Positions 23,765-35,950 are shown, numbered from the stretch's first letter. The stretch is 64,000 nucleotides of DNA from Tillandsia leiboldiana (GCA_029204045.2 CM055063.1:31420810-31484809); one strand, 5' to 3'. Numbers and translations are program-made. Notes: generated by a model from the sequence alone, not told the origin.

Positions 23765-26589
23765 GCCGGAACTCGGGATATCCCTATTGCCCGCGAGTTC
23801 CCGGATGTTTTCCCACTTGAGCTGTCTAGCATGCCGCCAGATAGGGAGATTGAGTTCGTGATTAACGTAGTTCCAGGAACTGCGCCAATCTCTAAGGCTC
23901 CTTACCGGATGGCACCGGCTGAGCTGCGAGAACTTAAGGCGCAACTCCAGGATTTAATGGATAAGGGCTTTATTAGGCTGAGTGTATCACCTTGGGGTGC
24001 GCCGGTGCTATTCGTAAAGAAGATGGATGGGTCACTTCGACTACGTGTGGATTATAGAGAATTAAATAAAGTGACCATCAAGAACAAGTACCCTTTGCCG
24101 CGCATCGATGATCTTTTTGATCAGCTGCAAGGGTCTTGCGTCTTCTCTAAGATAGATTTGCAGTCCGGTTACCACCAGTTGAAGGTGAAGGCCGTAGATA
24201 TTCCGAAACGGCATTTAGATCACGGTATGGGCATTATGAATTTACAGTTATGCCTTTTGGGCTAACTAATGCCCCTGCCGCATTCATGGATTTAATGAAC
24301 CGGATCTTCCGACTATACTTGGATCGATTCGTAGTAGTATTCATTGATGATATCTTGATTTACTCCCGAAGTGATATTGAGAATGAGGAGCACTTAAGGA
24401 TCGTGCTGCAACTTCTGCAAGAGAAGAAGTTGTATGCCAAGCTGGCAAAGTGCGAGTTTTGGCTTCGGGAGGTAGTCTTCTTGGGCCATGTGATTTCTGC
24501 CGCAGGTGTGGCAGTGGACCCAGCAAAGATTGAGGCGGTTCGGGATTGGCCCCGACCAACGACGGTTTCTGAGGTACGTAGCTTTATGGGTTTAGCTGGG
24601 TATTACCGTCGGTTTGTGGAAGGCTTTGCGAAGCTCTCCACACCCCTCACTCGCTTGACGCGTAAGGGAGTGAAGTTTATCTGGAGTGAGGACTGTCAAA
24701 AGAGCTTTGAGGAGCTGAAGAATAAACTGATGACCGCTCCTATCCTTTCCCTTCCTGTTATGGGAAAAGGATATGTGATCTATAGTGATGCATCACACAG
24801 CGGACTTGGTTGTGTGCTGATGCAGGAAGGGAGGGTAATTGCTTACGCATCAAGGCAACTCAAGGATTATGAGAAGAATTACCCTACCCATGACTTGGAG
24901 CTTGCTGCTGTAGTGTTTGCACTGAAGCTTTGGCGTCATTATCTATATGGGGAGCATTGTGAAATCTACACCGACCACAAGAGCCTAAAATACCTGTTCA
25001 CACAGAAGGAGTTGAATTTGAGGCAACGTAGGTGGTTAGAGCTATTAAAGGATTATGATATTCTCTACCACCCAGGCAAGGCTAATGTGGTCGCTGACGC
25101 CTTGAGTAGGAGAGCGGTGCAAAGTTTGTCTATGTTGATCACAGACCAAGCGCCGCTATTAGAGGAGATGAGACGACTCGAGATAGAGGTTGTGTCCCCT
25201 GGGGTCACTGCTAGACTGACATCTTTAGTCTTGCAGCCCACTCTGCTGGACAGGATCAGGGAGAAACAGAGTGAGGACCCCCACTTGACCAGGATTAGAG
25301 ATCAGATTCCGAGTGATCAGTCAGGGGACTTTTCGGTAGATGCCTCGGGAGTACTAAGGTACAGAAACCGAGCATGTGTGCCAATAGATGTGGAGATTAG
25401 AGAACAGATATTGCGAGAGGCCCATTATACACCTTATACCCTACATCCTGGTGGGACTAAGATGTATAAAGACCTCAAGGCACACTTCTGGTGGAAAGGC
25501 ATGAAGAGGGATATTGGGAGATTTGTGGCTCAGTGTTTAACTTGTCAGCAGGTGAAAGCTGAGCATCGAGTGCCAGCTGGCAAGTTACAAAGTCTCCCAA
25601 TTCCCGAGTGGAAATGGGACCACATTACGATGGATTTCGTGGTCGGATTGCCAAGGGCACAGGGAGGAGCAGACGCTATCTGGGTAGTTGTAGATAGACT
25701 TACCAAGTCGGCGCACTTTCTGCCCATGCAGACTACATGGCCACTTGAGCGACTAGCCCAGCTATATCTAGATGAGATAGTAAGATTACATGGAGTACCA
25801 GCCTCCATAGTATCAGATAGAGACCCGAGGTTTGTTTCGCATTTCTGGAAGAGTTTGCAAACAGCCTTGGGAACTGAACTCAGGTTCAGTACAGCTTTTC
25901 ATCCGCAGACTGATGGGCAGTCAGAGCGGACTATACAAATCCTGGAAGACATGTTAAGGGCTTGTGTCCTGGATTTCGGCGGAGGGTGGATTCGACATTT
26001 ATCTTTGGCTGAACTCGCGTACAACAATAGCTTTCAAGCGAGCATTCAGATGGCTCCGTTTGAAGCATTGTATGGACGCAAGTGTCGATCACCACTTTAT
26101 TGGAGTGATGTGGGCGAGAGGCGGACCTTGGGACCAGATGTGTTGTTAGAGGCAGAGGAGAAGGTCCGAGTGATTCGGAAGCATCTTCAAACCGCCCAAA
26201 GCCGACAAAGGAGTTATGCCGATGTTCGGCGACGAGACTTAGAATTTCAGGTTGGAGATCATGTATTCCTGAAAGTCTCGCCATCCAAAGGAATCAGGAG
26301 GTTCGGCATTCGTGGGAAACTTAGCCCCCGATATATTGGACCCTTTGAGGTATTGGGGCGTATCGGGCCAGTTGCCTACCGACTCGCACTTCCTCCAAGG
26401 CTTGCTGGTGTTCATGATGTATTTCATGTTTCTACTTTAAGAAAGTATATCTTCGACCCATCGCACGTCATCGACTTCACACCGCTTGAGATCAGCGAGG
26501 ATTTGAGGTATGAAGAACGCCCACTGCGAGTTCTGGATCGAGAGGTGAAAGAATTACGCAGTCGGGCCATTCCCTATGTGAAGATCTAA
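23765..26589 (+). pseudogene. pol: Element G pol: RT, RNase H and integrase, with one frameshift
   Basis: The RT starts near 23765; ATG 23831 lies just before the REIEF motif. The frame shifts near 24206-24208, where one base appears missing relative to the family. It then stays open as 779 codons from ATG 24250 to TAA 26587-26589. RT active site FIDD is at residues 31-34 of the long frame. RNase H shows YSDASHSGLG, a LELAAVVFALK helix and TDHKSLKYLF. Integrase has an HHCC zinc finger (about residues 390-435) and a D,D35E core: Asp in TMDF, Asp in SDRD, Glu in GQSERT at about 559. It ends with a GPY/F module around RYIGPF. In the family these enzymes copy the RNA and integrate the cDNA. The long frame looks well preserved; the RT N-terminus is out of frame with it. 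Confidence 0.92.
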
Positions 26590-26679
26590 TGGAGCAATCA
26601 TGACGAGCGCGAGGCTACATGAGAGCTCGAGTCGGAGATGAGGGATGCTCACCCCTACTTATTCGAGACATCGGACTGA
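26590..26679 (+). pseudogene. Element G chromodomain remnant
   Basis: Past the integrase stop, the same frame continues with residues typical of a chromodomain tail (HDEREAT, then ELESEMRDAHPYLFE), interrupted by the TAA at 26587 and a TGA at 26620. It ends at TGA 26677. In chromoviruses this domain steers integration to marked chromatin. Confidence 0.8.
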
Positions 26680-26697
26680 GGATTATTGTTTAGTCTC

Positions 26698-26732
26698 GTT
26701 TCGAGGACGAAACTCTTTTTAGTGGGGGAGGA
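26698..26732 (+). other. Element G pre-PPT inverted repeat and polypurine tract
   Basis: GTTTCGAGGACGAAAC (26698-26713) is followed by AGTGGGGGAGGA (26721-26732), immediately before the 3' LTR. The purine tract primes plus-strand DNA synthesis in this family. Confidence 0.9.
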
Positions 26733-29700
26733 TGTGATGATCCGGACTCCCGCAGGAACTGTGCAACATTAAACAGTGACTGTAGGGAGCTTATCCGGTG
26801 AAGCAGAGCTTGTAGAATCGAAATTGGATATTTAATATAGACTCTGCGCGAAAATCGGAGCAAATAGAATTTTTCGGGAGCTTTCGGCAAAATTTCGGAT
26901 GAGAATTTGGCAAAATGGACGTCGTATTTGGACTCAGCGCGCGAAAACGATCGAAATGGTATATTCGCTTTATTTTTTCGGCACTTGGTACTGTTCACCG
27001 GAACAGAAACCGCCGGCCGGAATTATTGTTCCGGCCGCCGGCGGCGAGCGGCGAGCGGCGGCGGGCGGCGGCGCACGGCGGCGGGCAGCGGCGCAGCGGC
27101 GGCACAGCGGCAGAGCGCGGAGGCGCGCGGCCCTGGTGCGCGGTCCATGGGCCTGGCGTGCACCGGGAGCACCGAATACCCCCTTGCCACGTGGCGCTTC
27201 CCCATTGGTTCGCCGGCTTCTAGAAGCGCGCGGGAGGGTGACACGTGGCACACCCGGATTGGCTGACAGGATCCGGAAGACCCGGCGCGGGGACCGGGCC
27301 CGTGCTCCACGTGGACACGTGGCGTCTTCTGAGTGGCCCTTGCACGGGCTGTTCCCTGTTTTGTGGACACGTGGCGCGTTTTTGTTGGCCCGTTTCGGTG
27401 TTTCCTGTTCGGATCCGATCCTGTGTGGAGCCTCAGCCCATTATAAATAGGGCCCCCCCACCCCCTCTCTTTGCACCTCAGTTTTCGAGCCCTTAGAGAG
27501 AGAACCAGAGTTTGGGCCCTTACAAAATTTCTTCCTCTCTCTCTCTTCTCTCTCTCCTCCAAATCTCAGAATTTTTGGAGTTACAGTTAGTGAGTTATCT
27601 GCGACGCGGCGCACTGCGACGGTTTTCTTTTTCGGCCCATTTCCCGTCGCAGTTCCGTCGAAAATTCCCTGTGGGCTAACCAGGAGGAATTTTTGGACGA
27701 TTTTTGCGACAGAGCGTTCCTAAGAGGTAAGGCTTCGATTTCCGTGTTGATCACTTTGCTCCATTTCGTACTTTTGGTACGTTTCCCGAGGTCTCTTTGA
27801 CCCCACTTTTTTCTGTGGAAATTTCTGGGCAGCGTCAACTTCTCCGATTTTTATCTTGGCGTAGAAGCATCAGATCGAGATGTTTAAAGAGTCGATTTTG
27901 ATCTACTCTTCGCGAGGAACGCAACCGTAATTTTTTTGGATTTTTCTGAGCACTATACAGAGGTGAAAAACTCCTCTCTTTTCGTGCCATTTGAAAAACA
28001 GCAAAAGCTGTATTTTTATGAATACTATAGTTACACCCTGTGCAATGTGTGTTGCTGTAGGGCACCGTTTTCGGCAGACAGCAGTTCTAGGGGACTGTGG
28101 ACAACCAGGAGACTACCTGAGGTGTAGTTTGAGCTGCTCGAGGTGGGCGGTTGTTGCTTACCTCATTTTTGACAAGCTCACTGGGATTACTGGAACTCCC
28201 TTAAAATTTAATTGATGAGAACAATTGGGACAAACTAATATGACAATTGATGAGAACAATTGGGACAAACTAATATGACAATTGATGAGAACTATTGGGA
28301 CAACTAACAGGACTACTAACAGGACTACTAACAGGACAATTGATGAGAACCGCTGGGACAAACTCTCCTAAAATTTAATATAACCCCCCAGATGATATGA
28401 TGACTTATATTGGGACACTGTGATTGAGACAAAGGCTATAATCTCGCATGCAAATGACTTTTATTCAGTAAATCAATCTTTTTAAATCTTTGACACTATT
28501 TTACAACTTTTAAAATAAAGACAGTTGCATGCATGCCCGGACATCAGGTAGGGCCACTATTTATTGTTACACTATCATATTAAGACTTGACATGTTTTAT
28601 TGCTCTCTTTTGCTTTCAGTTGCTTGTCGCTCGAGTATGAGCAGGGGTTTGGGATAGTATAGCCAAGGTTATGTTAGATTATAAACTTGTGGGGTGTTGC
28701 GGTGACCGCGGACTGTAGGCGGTCGGCCGGATGTTTATCCTTGCATCAGACTGGGGTTGAGTCTGGTCTATTTTAGGCATCAGCAGGGGATCGGGTTTTT
28801 CTCTAGTGGATGGTTTTTCCCACTTATTGAGTACTATGGCATTAGATCAGGGTTTCTTAGTGGATGGCTTTTCCCACTTTGATCATAGTCATGATCCAGT
28901 CCTGCTGTTTACGACACTTATGATACTTATTACTGAGGTACTTTTACTCGTGTGGGTCGCTCCCCTCGAGTGCCACTCCGGAGTGTGTTACAGGCAGGCT
29001 TGAGTCCTTGAGACTCTCATTCCCTATCGGTGTTATGCATTGGCCAGCATCCCCGATTTGGGCAGGCAAGGCGCAGCAGGCAGTACCAGTTTTACTGGTG
29101 GCATAAGATTGGGTTTATTCAGGCAGGCATGTTAGATACTGATGCATACAGTCATTCCTTTTGGCACTGCATTTAGAGGCATGCTAGTGGTGGTTTCCCT
29201 TTATTCAGCAGTTCTGCTTACAGCTTTACCACTTTTTCCTTTCGGGCCTTTAGTAGTCCTAGTGGGTGCGTCAGAGTTGAGGTTTTGCCCACTAGGGGAG
29301 GCTACTGGTTTATCTGGTAGTTCTCACCCCCATTATTCTTTTCTGTTTCTTTCTTCTTCTTTATTTTGCAGAGTCGTCTGCGGGAGCTGCTAGGCTATCA
29401 GCGGCTGATAAAGGTAAGGGGATCGCTGAGTAGATAGATCTCCTGGGAGACTGAGAGCTGTAGGTAGACATTGTACCCTTCACTCAGACTGTGGCATTCT
29501 CCTTTTATTTTGAGTCTGGCTTTCGCCGGCTGGTTGTATTATTTTGGTGAGCTGGGAGATTATTGTACATATTACAGTTTATTTTTAGTTCCAGTATGAG
29601 ATACTATGTGGTTCTTCTACTTCAGCTCTGTATTATGCTCTTTTATTGTTCATATTATATCGGAGCAGGTTACCAGCGCTTCGTGTACTCGGGAAATCCC

Positions 29701-29747
29701 GTGTGCACGGCGGATCTGTTGGCGAGCCCGGGTTCCGGGGCGTGACA
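26733..29747 (+). mobile_element. Element G: 3' LTR (3,015 bp)
   Basis: It matches the 5' LTR over its whole length with about 20 differences by eye, mostly transitions. TATAAATA lies at 27442-27449. It ends GGGGCGTGACA, followed by the target duplication GACTG. Confidence 0.95.
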
Positions 29748-31119
29748 GACTGCCAGGGTCCAAGTCGCCAGAAAACCAAGAAAGGGAGAGCTCCACCTAC
29801 CGGACTCTGGGAGGAAGAAGAAGAAGGTGCTCCGGCGGCGCGCGGCAGATCTGGGCGCCGGCGCTTCGCAGGCCGCGTCCCAAGGGGTCAGAGACACCTT
29901 CAAAGATGACTTGGAGGAATCCCAAGCCCTCTCGCTGCGATCCTTCACAACCCACCCCGGAAGCAAGATTGCTTCTTGCTTTTCCGGCGAGGAGGTGCGG
30001 CGGCCGTGGGCGGGATCGTCGAGGAATGCGCAGAGGAGCGGAAGAGGTCCTCTGCTGGCGGCTGGGAGAAGAAGGGAGCTGTGGATTAGGTTTCGTGAAC
30101 CCAAGACTCCTATATAACCTAATTGCGTAAAAATGCTAATTAGTCCCTCTAATTGCATTATTTAGGGCCGGGTCCCCTCCTGGAGATAAGTCTTACACAC
30201 AGGTCCCTCTCTAGAGAGTCTCCTCAGATTCCGAGCATAAAATGCGGGGACCTTTATGCAAAAACACCGTTTTTCGTCGCGTTTCACACTTTTCGAGACC
30301 ACCGGGTTGTCAAACTGAAAAGCGGACGCCACCACGACGTCCAGCTCGACGAAACCTATTGAGTAGCGATTTTGGTTCACTGAAAACGAACTTCGATAAT
30401 TCTAAAATCCATCTTATATGGTAAAATAAATAGTTCGACACGCTTTACGATACTTCAGGCTCGTCAAGCGGAATTTGGTCAGCGCCATTGCACTCAAAAC
30501 GATGACGTCATTCAAATTGACTACCTGGACCGTCAGATTCGGACTCTAGACAGTCGATCGGCCGACACTGGCTAGCGAGGGAATTAAAACAGGGAGTTAC
30601 TATTCATTTCACTATTCACTTAAGTTGCGGATCCCACTAGTTTCTTTGCTGATTTCGGGATGATCCGACCGTCGGATCAAAAATTGGTGTAACATACCAA
30701 ATTTTGGTATATTAATAATGTAAATAAAATGGTATGAAATGTTATTTTATTGAGTTTATAGAAGTAAAGGATGACCTGGAAATGAATTGGGCCCAAATCG
30801 GGATTAAAATGAGAGATATAGAATCTTATGTGAGAAAGTGGGCCCAGATTGTAAGTGGAAAATTCACAGTTTTGGAAAATTCCGAGAAAATTACAGGAGC
30901 TCCGTAAATGTGTTTTAAGGCCACAGTAAAAATTTCGTCTTGATCGGACACCCGGATAGTGAGAACGGGCTCCACCAGCGAAATTAAATACAGTGGGACT
31001 TATGGTGACCCAGAGGTGGTCCAAACTGAAAAATTACAGTGCCATGTGGTAAATTAAGTTAAACCGTGGCTGCCCGGCAAATTTGAGCAAAAACGGGCGA
31101 AACTGGGCTTGGGCCCAAG

Positions 31120-31843
31120 TTTCGGGCGCCCGAAAATGAGTTTCGGGCGCCCGAAAATGAGTTCCGGGCGCCCGGAAAGTATTGTAGCAAACCGGCTTTT
31201 ATGGGCTGCAGCGAACCGGGCTGCACTGTAGCGAACCCGGTTCACTGTAGCAGCCCGGTCCATAAGAGGTGCGCCCGAAAGTTACTATAGCAGCGCCCAA
31301 ATCCCGAGTTGGCACGGATCCCGAGGCAGTTGGCACGGATCTCGAGGCACGGGCGCGAATCCCAAGCCACGGGCGCGAATCCCGAGGCATGCAGCTCGCG
31401 CGGCACGGTATGGCGCGCGGCCCGAGGCGCGCGTGGTAGGTGGGGAACGCCACGTGGCGTCTCCTCATTGGACGTGGCGACCGACGGAGCGGGAGCGCGT
31501 CGGGAAGGCGCGGCGGCCCTGGCGCGGTGTCAGCGGGGGTGGCCATGTGTCGGCCTCCCATTAGCCGGTCAGCGTGACGTGACGCTCTGACGCGACGCGA
31601 CGCCCCTACCGCGGGCGTGGGTGCGGTCCACGTGGCGGTCGCTGATTGGCCGTCGCGATTCTGTGGTCGCGGTGCACGGGTCCAGGGACACGTGTCGTCC
31701 TCTGGTTGGTCGAGCGAGGGTGACGTGGCGCCTAGCTGGCATGGCGTGGACCCGTGGACCTTGATGGGCCGGTTACTGTAGCCGCCCAAAAACTTTCGGG
31801 CGCCCGAAAGGTGCGCCCGAAAGTCGGGTTTCGACCTATATAG
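31120..31843 (+). promoter_or_regulatory. S promoter: repeated 16-bp palindromes, G-boxes, TATA
   Basis: The perfect palindrome TTTCGGGCGCCCGAAA occurs at 31120-31135, 31141-31156 and 31794-31809, with a two-base variant at 31162-31177. G-boxes lie at 31450-31457 and 31628-31635, and ACACGTGT at 31688-31695. TATATAG is at 31837-31843, 28 bp after the last palindrome. A regulatory role is inferred from position and recurrence. Confidence 0.65.
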
Positions 31844-32154
31844 GCCCGAATGGCCCCATTTTCCTCCTTTTCTCCTTTTTGGCTTCACCCGAGTGCACCA
31901 GGAGGGTTTTCGAGGGCGCACGAGCGTGCCGTGGACTCCGTGGAGCGCGCAAGGTGCTCCAAAGAGGCTAATGGACGCGATGGACGGCACGACGTTGTCG
32001 TGGTAGGCCCCGCGTGTCGTTTTTGTGGTATTTTTGGCACAGTTTTGAGGTTTCCTTTTTGGATTTTGGATTTTGACCCCATGCCCACGTGCGTGTTAGG
32101 GACCCAACTTTTCTGCGCCGTTTCGCTGCGCGAGTGACGCGGGGCGTTTTGGGC

Positions 32155-32985
32155 GCGCCTCGTTTTGCGTGCAAGCTTGTGAGAGATGTGCACCGTTTTG
32201 CGTGCGGATTTGACGAATGTGCGCAGTTTTGGACGCGAACTCAAATAATGTGCACCGTTTTGCGTGCAACGTTGAGAAAGGAACATGCACTGTTTTACGT
32301 GCCAATACAAGATACGTGCTCCGTTTTGCGTGCAGGTTGGACTAACGGGCACCGTTTTACGTGCAGACTCTGATGTTGCGTCTCATTTTTCGTGCAGGGC
32401 TGGTAAAATGTGCACCGTTTTGCGTGCAACCCTATAGTAAAATGTGCACCATTTTGCGGGCCAATACGAGGTATGTGCTCCGTTTTGAGTGCGGGTTGGA
32501 CCAATGCGCACCGTTTTACGTGGATATTCTAATATTTTGCATCATTTTTCGTGCAGGGCTAGAAAAAAATATGCACCGTTTTGCGTGCAACCCTACAGTC
32601 AAACGTGCACCATTTTGCGTGCAGATTCGAGGTACGTGCACCGTTTCGCGTGCAGGTCTTGTTGTCGCGCACCGTTTTGCGTGCCGACCCTAATATTATG
32701 CATTATTTCTCGTGCAGGGTTAGAAAAGATGTGCACCATTTTGCGTGCAATCTTAAGAGAAGCATGCTCCGTTTTGTGTGCAAACCCAAGGTACGTGCAC
32801 CATTTTGCGTGCAGGTTGTGTTGTCGCGCACTATTTTGCGTGCAGGTTAAAATGGCGCGCACCGTTTTGCATGCGGATTTTTAATGACGTGCAGTGTTTT
32901 GCGTGCAGGTATGGTGGACGTGCACCGTTTTGCTTGCGGACTTGAGGGATGTGCACCGTTTTGCGTGCAAGCTCGAGGAAACAAG
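32155..32985 (+). repeat. 31-bp minisatellite, about 26 units
   Basis: The core is TGCACCGTTTTGCGTGCA, repeated every 30-34 bp in the part of S downstream of the TATA box. The arms TGCAC and GTGCA are complementary, so each unit can form a 5-bp stem with an 8-base loop. Five-unit blocks of about 160 bp recur at roughly 32380, 32540 and 32700, giving a higher-order repeat. Open frames here on both strands result from the repeat. Confidence 0.9.
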
Positions 32986-33158
32986 TGGAATCGCGCGGAG
33001 ACCAATTGCAAGTGTCTACAAGCAATTGGGGGCATCACAAGGTGGGGGATTCTGCCAAAATTGGGTGACCTCTTCCCTTGCTCCTTTGCTTTTCGATTTC
33101 GAAGCATGATAGTAGCGTGTTAGAGGCGTTAGGTAATTATGATTAAGATTGCCTGTGT

Positions 33159-33275
33159 AGATGGATTCAGATGAAAAAGTGCAACTGTTGGTTGCCAGAG
33201 ATAGAGGAATAAATGTGCATGTGTAAATGGACACAGAGGAAAAGTGCAACTGTTGGTTGCCAAAGATATATGATG
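33159..33275 (+). repeat. Tandem duplication in S, about 70 bp
   Basis: Two copies share AAGTGCAACTGTTGGTTGCC and flanking sequence. Confidence 0.75.
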
Positions 33276-33539
33276 AATATGCATGCGTAGAAGTAATTAC
33301 TATTTTATGAATGAGATGAAAATAATTGCATGCATGAAAAAGATTAGCCATTTATGATTGTGATCATGTTAGGGTATAACCCTAGGAATCATGTGACACC
33401 AGGGAAAAAGAACATGTTGGTAGTAAGACTAGGAGAAAACCTAGATTCAGGGTTTAACGGGTGACATCAAACTTAGAAGTTATCCTAGGATTGGACGAGT
33501 GGCATGGTCTTAGGAGATAACCTAAGGACACTGGATAGA

Positions 33540-33770
33540 GTGATCAACATAGAGTCAGAGAACTCTAAGATGAGTATGACATGGAACTTAGGTAAAGGAA
33601 ACCTAAGGTGAACCAGTGATCAACATAGAGTCAAAGAACTCTAAGATGAGTATGACATGGAACTTAGGTAAAGGTAAGATGAACCAGTGATCAACATAGA
33701 GTCAAGGAACTCTAGGATGAGTGTGATATGGAACTTAGGTAAAGGGGACCTAAGGTGAACTAGAGGAGTT
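33540..33770 (+). repeat. Tandem repeat of about 75 bp, 3 units
   Basis: Units start GTGATCAACATAGAGTCA and end AGGTGAAC; the middle unit is about 10 bp shorter. Confidence 0.85.
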
Positions 33771-34189
33771 AAACTCACAGACAGGAAGTTAGAGTCAGTG
33801 TAACTCTAATTTCAGAATGGAACAGGAAAATATAGTTAATTTAACTCTAGGATTCAGAGAGGAATCAGGAAAAGGGGATTAGATCCCAAAGTTAATGAAT
33901 CAAATGAACATAACCCCAGAAAGTCATAGGGCGTCTGGGTAAATGGATAAATTAGTTTAACTTCAAGCAGAGTTAAATAAAGGAAAGTGGGAAAGGATCA
34001 AGTGTGGAGACATAAAAGGAAAAGAAAATAGAAATAGGGTTAATAAACTCTAAGTTTGATAAAATTGAAAGCGACTAGTGTCCTTGTGACATAGTGCAAC
34101 CTAAATTGGTGTTAGAGACACCCAAATTAGCCTAGAGTAAAGAACTTAGGATAAAAGAGATAGAGCTTAAGAGAAAGCTAAAAGTGGCT

Positions 34190-34312
34190 TAGTAAGCAAG
34201 ACAAGCAAATCGCTCAAGATAGAGCAAAAAGTGGTTAATAAGCAAGACAAGCAAATCGCTCAAGATAGAGCTAAAAGTAATTAATAAGCAAGACAAGCAA
34301 ATTGCTTAAGAC
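34190..34312 (+). repeat. Tandem repeat of about 52 bp, about 2.5 units
   Basis: Units contain AAGCAAGACAAGCAAATCGC. Confidence 0.8.
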
Positions 34313-35930
34313 AAAGAGAACAGAAAGAGAAATGGTAAGAGTCCAAGTGACTCCTAGTTATCCTTATGGCGAGACCTAGGATAAAAGATAAATTGTTGTA
34401 AAAAGGCAAAGTTTAAAAGCAAGCTAAAAGTGGCTAAAAAGCATAAAGAGAATGTAAATGGCGCCTTCGAATTTGAGACTCGTCAAGTGGAGCAGGACTC
34501 CCTGGGCAGTGACCCGTCGGACGAGGTACTTTCGAAAGGCTAAAAGTGAAAGTAAAGAGCTAGATGCTCAAAGGAAAGAAAAAGAGATTTGCTAGTGGCA
34601 AAAAGGGAGCTATAAGCTCGAATAAGAAAGAAAAGCAAGTGTTCAAAGGTAAAGAGGCTAAGAACTAAAGTAAAAAGAGAAAGAAAAAGGAAAAGAAAAG
34701 AAAGAAAATATAAAGATAAAACGGGCAGAACTACGGAGTGAAACGCGGCCCATGTTGGAGTTGTAGGCAGTGCCTTTCTCCCGGGTAGAGACCCGTTCGG
34801 GACGTTTCTTCCGTAGGACGGGGTAACACTTGCGAGTGTTATCGGCAACCTTAGAAATCTTATCTTATGGTAGCAGGACTACCGGGCTGGGGCCCGTCGG
34901 ATAAGAATTTCTGAGGGTTAACTTGAACTAAAGCACCAGAATTTAAAGAATAAAGAGAAAATTGAGTGGCCAAGATGGCCGGGTTAGTTTGACCCTGTAC
35001 AGCGGCATAGTGGCCGAGTTGGTGCTTAGCAGCCTAGTGTGGCTAGACAGAGTAGTGCTGGGTCGATGAGTATACACAGATAGTGTAGTGATATATTCTA
35101 TTGCATAGCCGCATTTTGATATTGAGGATTTTAGTTCCTAGCACTATTATTATTGCTTCCATTGGACCAAGTGGTGTAGGACACTTTTTCTCGATGGTTG
35201 AACCCACTGGGAACTGGGTCGTAGTTCTCACACCCCTTGGGTGACCTCCCCACAGGTTCAGGTATGGATACAGCGGTCGAGACGGATACAGGTGCAGTCA
35301 GCGAGGCATACGACAGGGGCAAGAGCCCAGCAGTATAGAGACCTAGAGAGTCTAGCAGAGGTATTCCTTTTATATATTTCTTGAGTGAACCTTGTATGGT
35401 GAGGAAATTATGTAAAAGAATTGTAATAATTTTATTTGCAAGTTCAGGAATGTAAAGTGTAATAAATTTAATTTATGGTTCACTCTTGTATGCTTTCATT
35501 TCCGTTTTAACTGTTTGTTACTGAATGAAAGTTTTAAATTTGTAGTAATTTTTAGTACTCTGATATTGAGCTTCCGCATACGCTTGTTGTGTTATCATGG
35601 ATGTTACCGTTCCTTTCGGGTAGTGAAAGGTCATACCCGATTGGCCGGTCTGTTGGCGTGCCCGAATCGTACAAATTGGCGGACTCGGGGCGTGACAATT
35701 GGTCTATACCATTTTCACTCGATTCGATGAGACGGTCGCACTGGAGATTTCAGATTTTCGAGATCAGACTCGGATCAGAAAGATGGAAATAGTGCTTCGG
35801 AAACTGTGCAATTTGCACACCGGTATACAAACCACTAAGGTTAAATTTCACATTTGGATTTTACTCTTCATTTTATCACTTTTTTACAAATTCGAATTTC
35901 ACGAGTATTACATCACTCACACCTTTAAAG

Positions 35931-35950
35931 AAGTTTCGTCCTCGAAACTT
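35931..35950 (-). other. Element X pre-PPT inverted repeat
   Basis: This is the same 20-bp inverted repeat as at 1597-1616 in Y, next to a purine-rich minus-strand tract and the X LTR end. Confidence 0.8.

Larger units (their letters stand above)
19094..29747 (+). mobile_element. Element G: full-length Ty3/gypsy chromovirus (10.65 kb)
   Basis: Two LTRs of 3,016 and 3,015 bp flank a 4.6-kb interior, with the exact target duplication GACTG at 19089-19093 and 29748-29752. The uninterrupted target survives at 38833-38837 in the partner LTR of X. Order is LTR, tRNA-Met primer site, gag, protease remnant, RT, RNase H, integrase, chromodomain remnant, polypurine tract, LTR. This order, the GPY/F module and the chromodomain place it among chromoviruses; long LTRs suggest the Tekay/Del lineage (inferred). 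The LTRs differ at about 20 positions by eye (about 0.7 percent), so insertion is recent, yet gag, protease, RT and chromodomain all carry breaks. Confidence 0.95.
30688..35697 (+). mobile_element. LTR-only element S (5.0 kb; probable solo LTR)
   Basis: It starts TGTAACATACC and ends GGGGCGTGACA, with the exact target duplication ATTGG (30683-30687 and 35698-35702). The partner LTR of X shows the empty site at 39769-39773. It has a U3 with palindromes and G-boxes, a TATA box and a long repeat-rich transcribed part. It has no primer site, no polypurine tract and no polymerase sequence. A solo LTR from a family with a giant LTR is the simplest reading; a non-autonomous element with unrecognised ends is less likely. 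Confidence 0.85.
17429..35912 (-). mobile_element. Element X: 3' LTR (left), split by G and S
   Basis: The LTR pieces are 17429-19093, 29753-30687 and 35703-35912. Joined across the two insertions, they match 36389-39983 with about 4 percent differences in stretches I compared by eye. A minus-strand TATATA lies at 30111-30117 (partner at 39196-39202) and is the likely promoter. Remaining ORFs in this DNA are frame shadows. Confidence 0.85.

Noticed and set aside
26899..27450. 183-codon ORF in the G 3' LTR
   Set aside because: It lies upstream of the LTR TATA box in GC-rich U3 sequence, and the partner LTR has it interrupted.
29606..30130. 174-codon plus-strand ORF; similar 204-codon ORF at 38601-39215
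   Set aside because: The first crosses the G/X junction. The second lies in the matching X LTR. X is on the minus strand and the frames are not kept between the copies at their starts.
32089..32884. ORFs encoding repeated Cys-Thr-Val-Leu-Arg-like peptides; possible repeat protein or CRISPR-like array
   Set aside because: The 31-bp period is not a multiple of three, so the peptide changes frame through the array, and both strands are open. It is a directly adjacent minisatellite with no unique spacers and sits inside an LTR.
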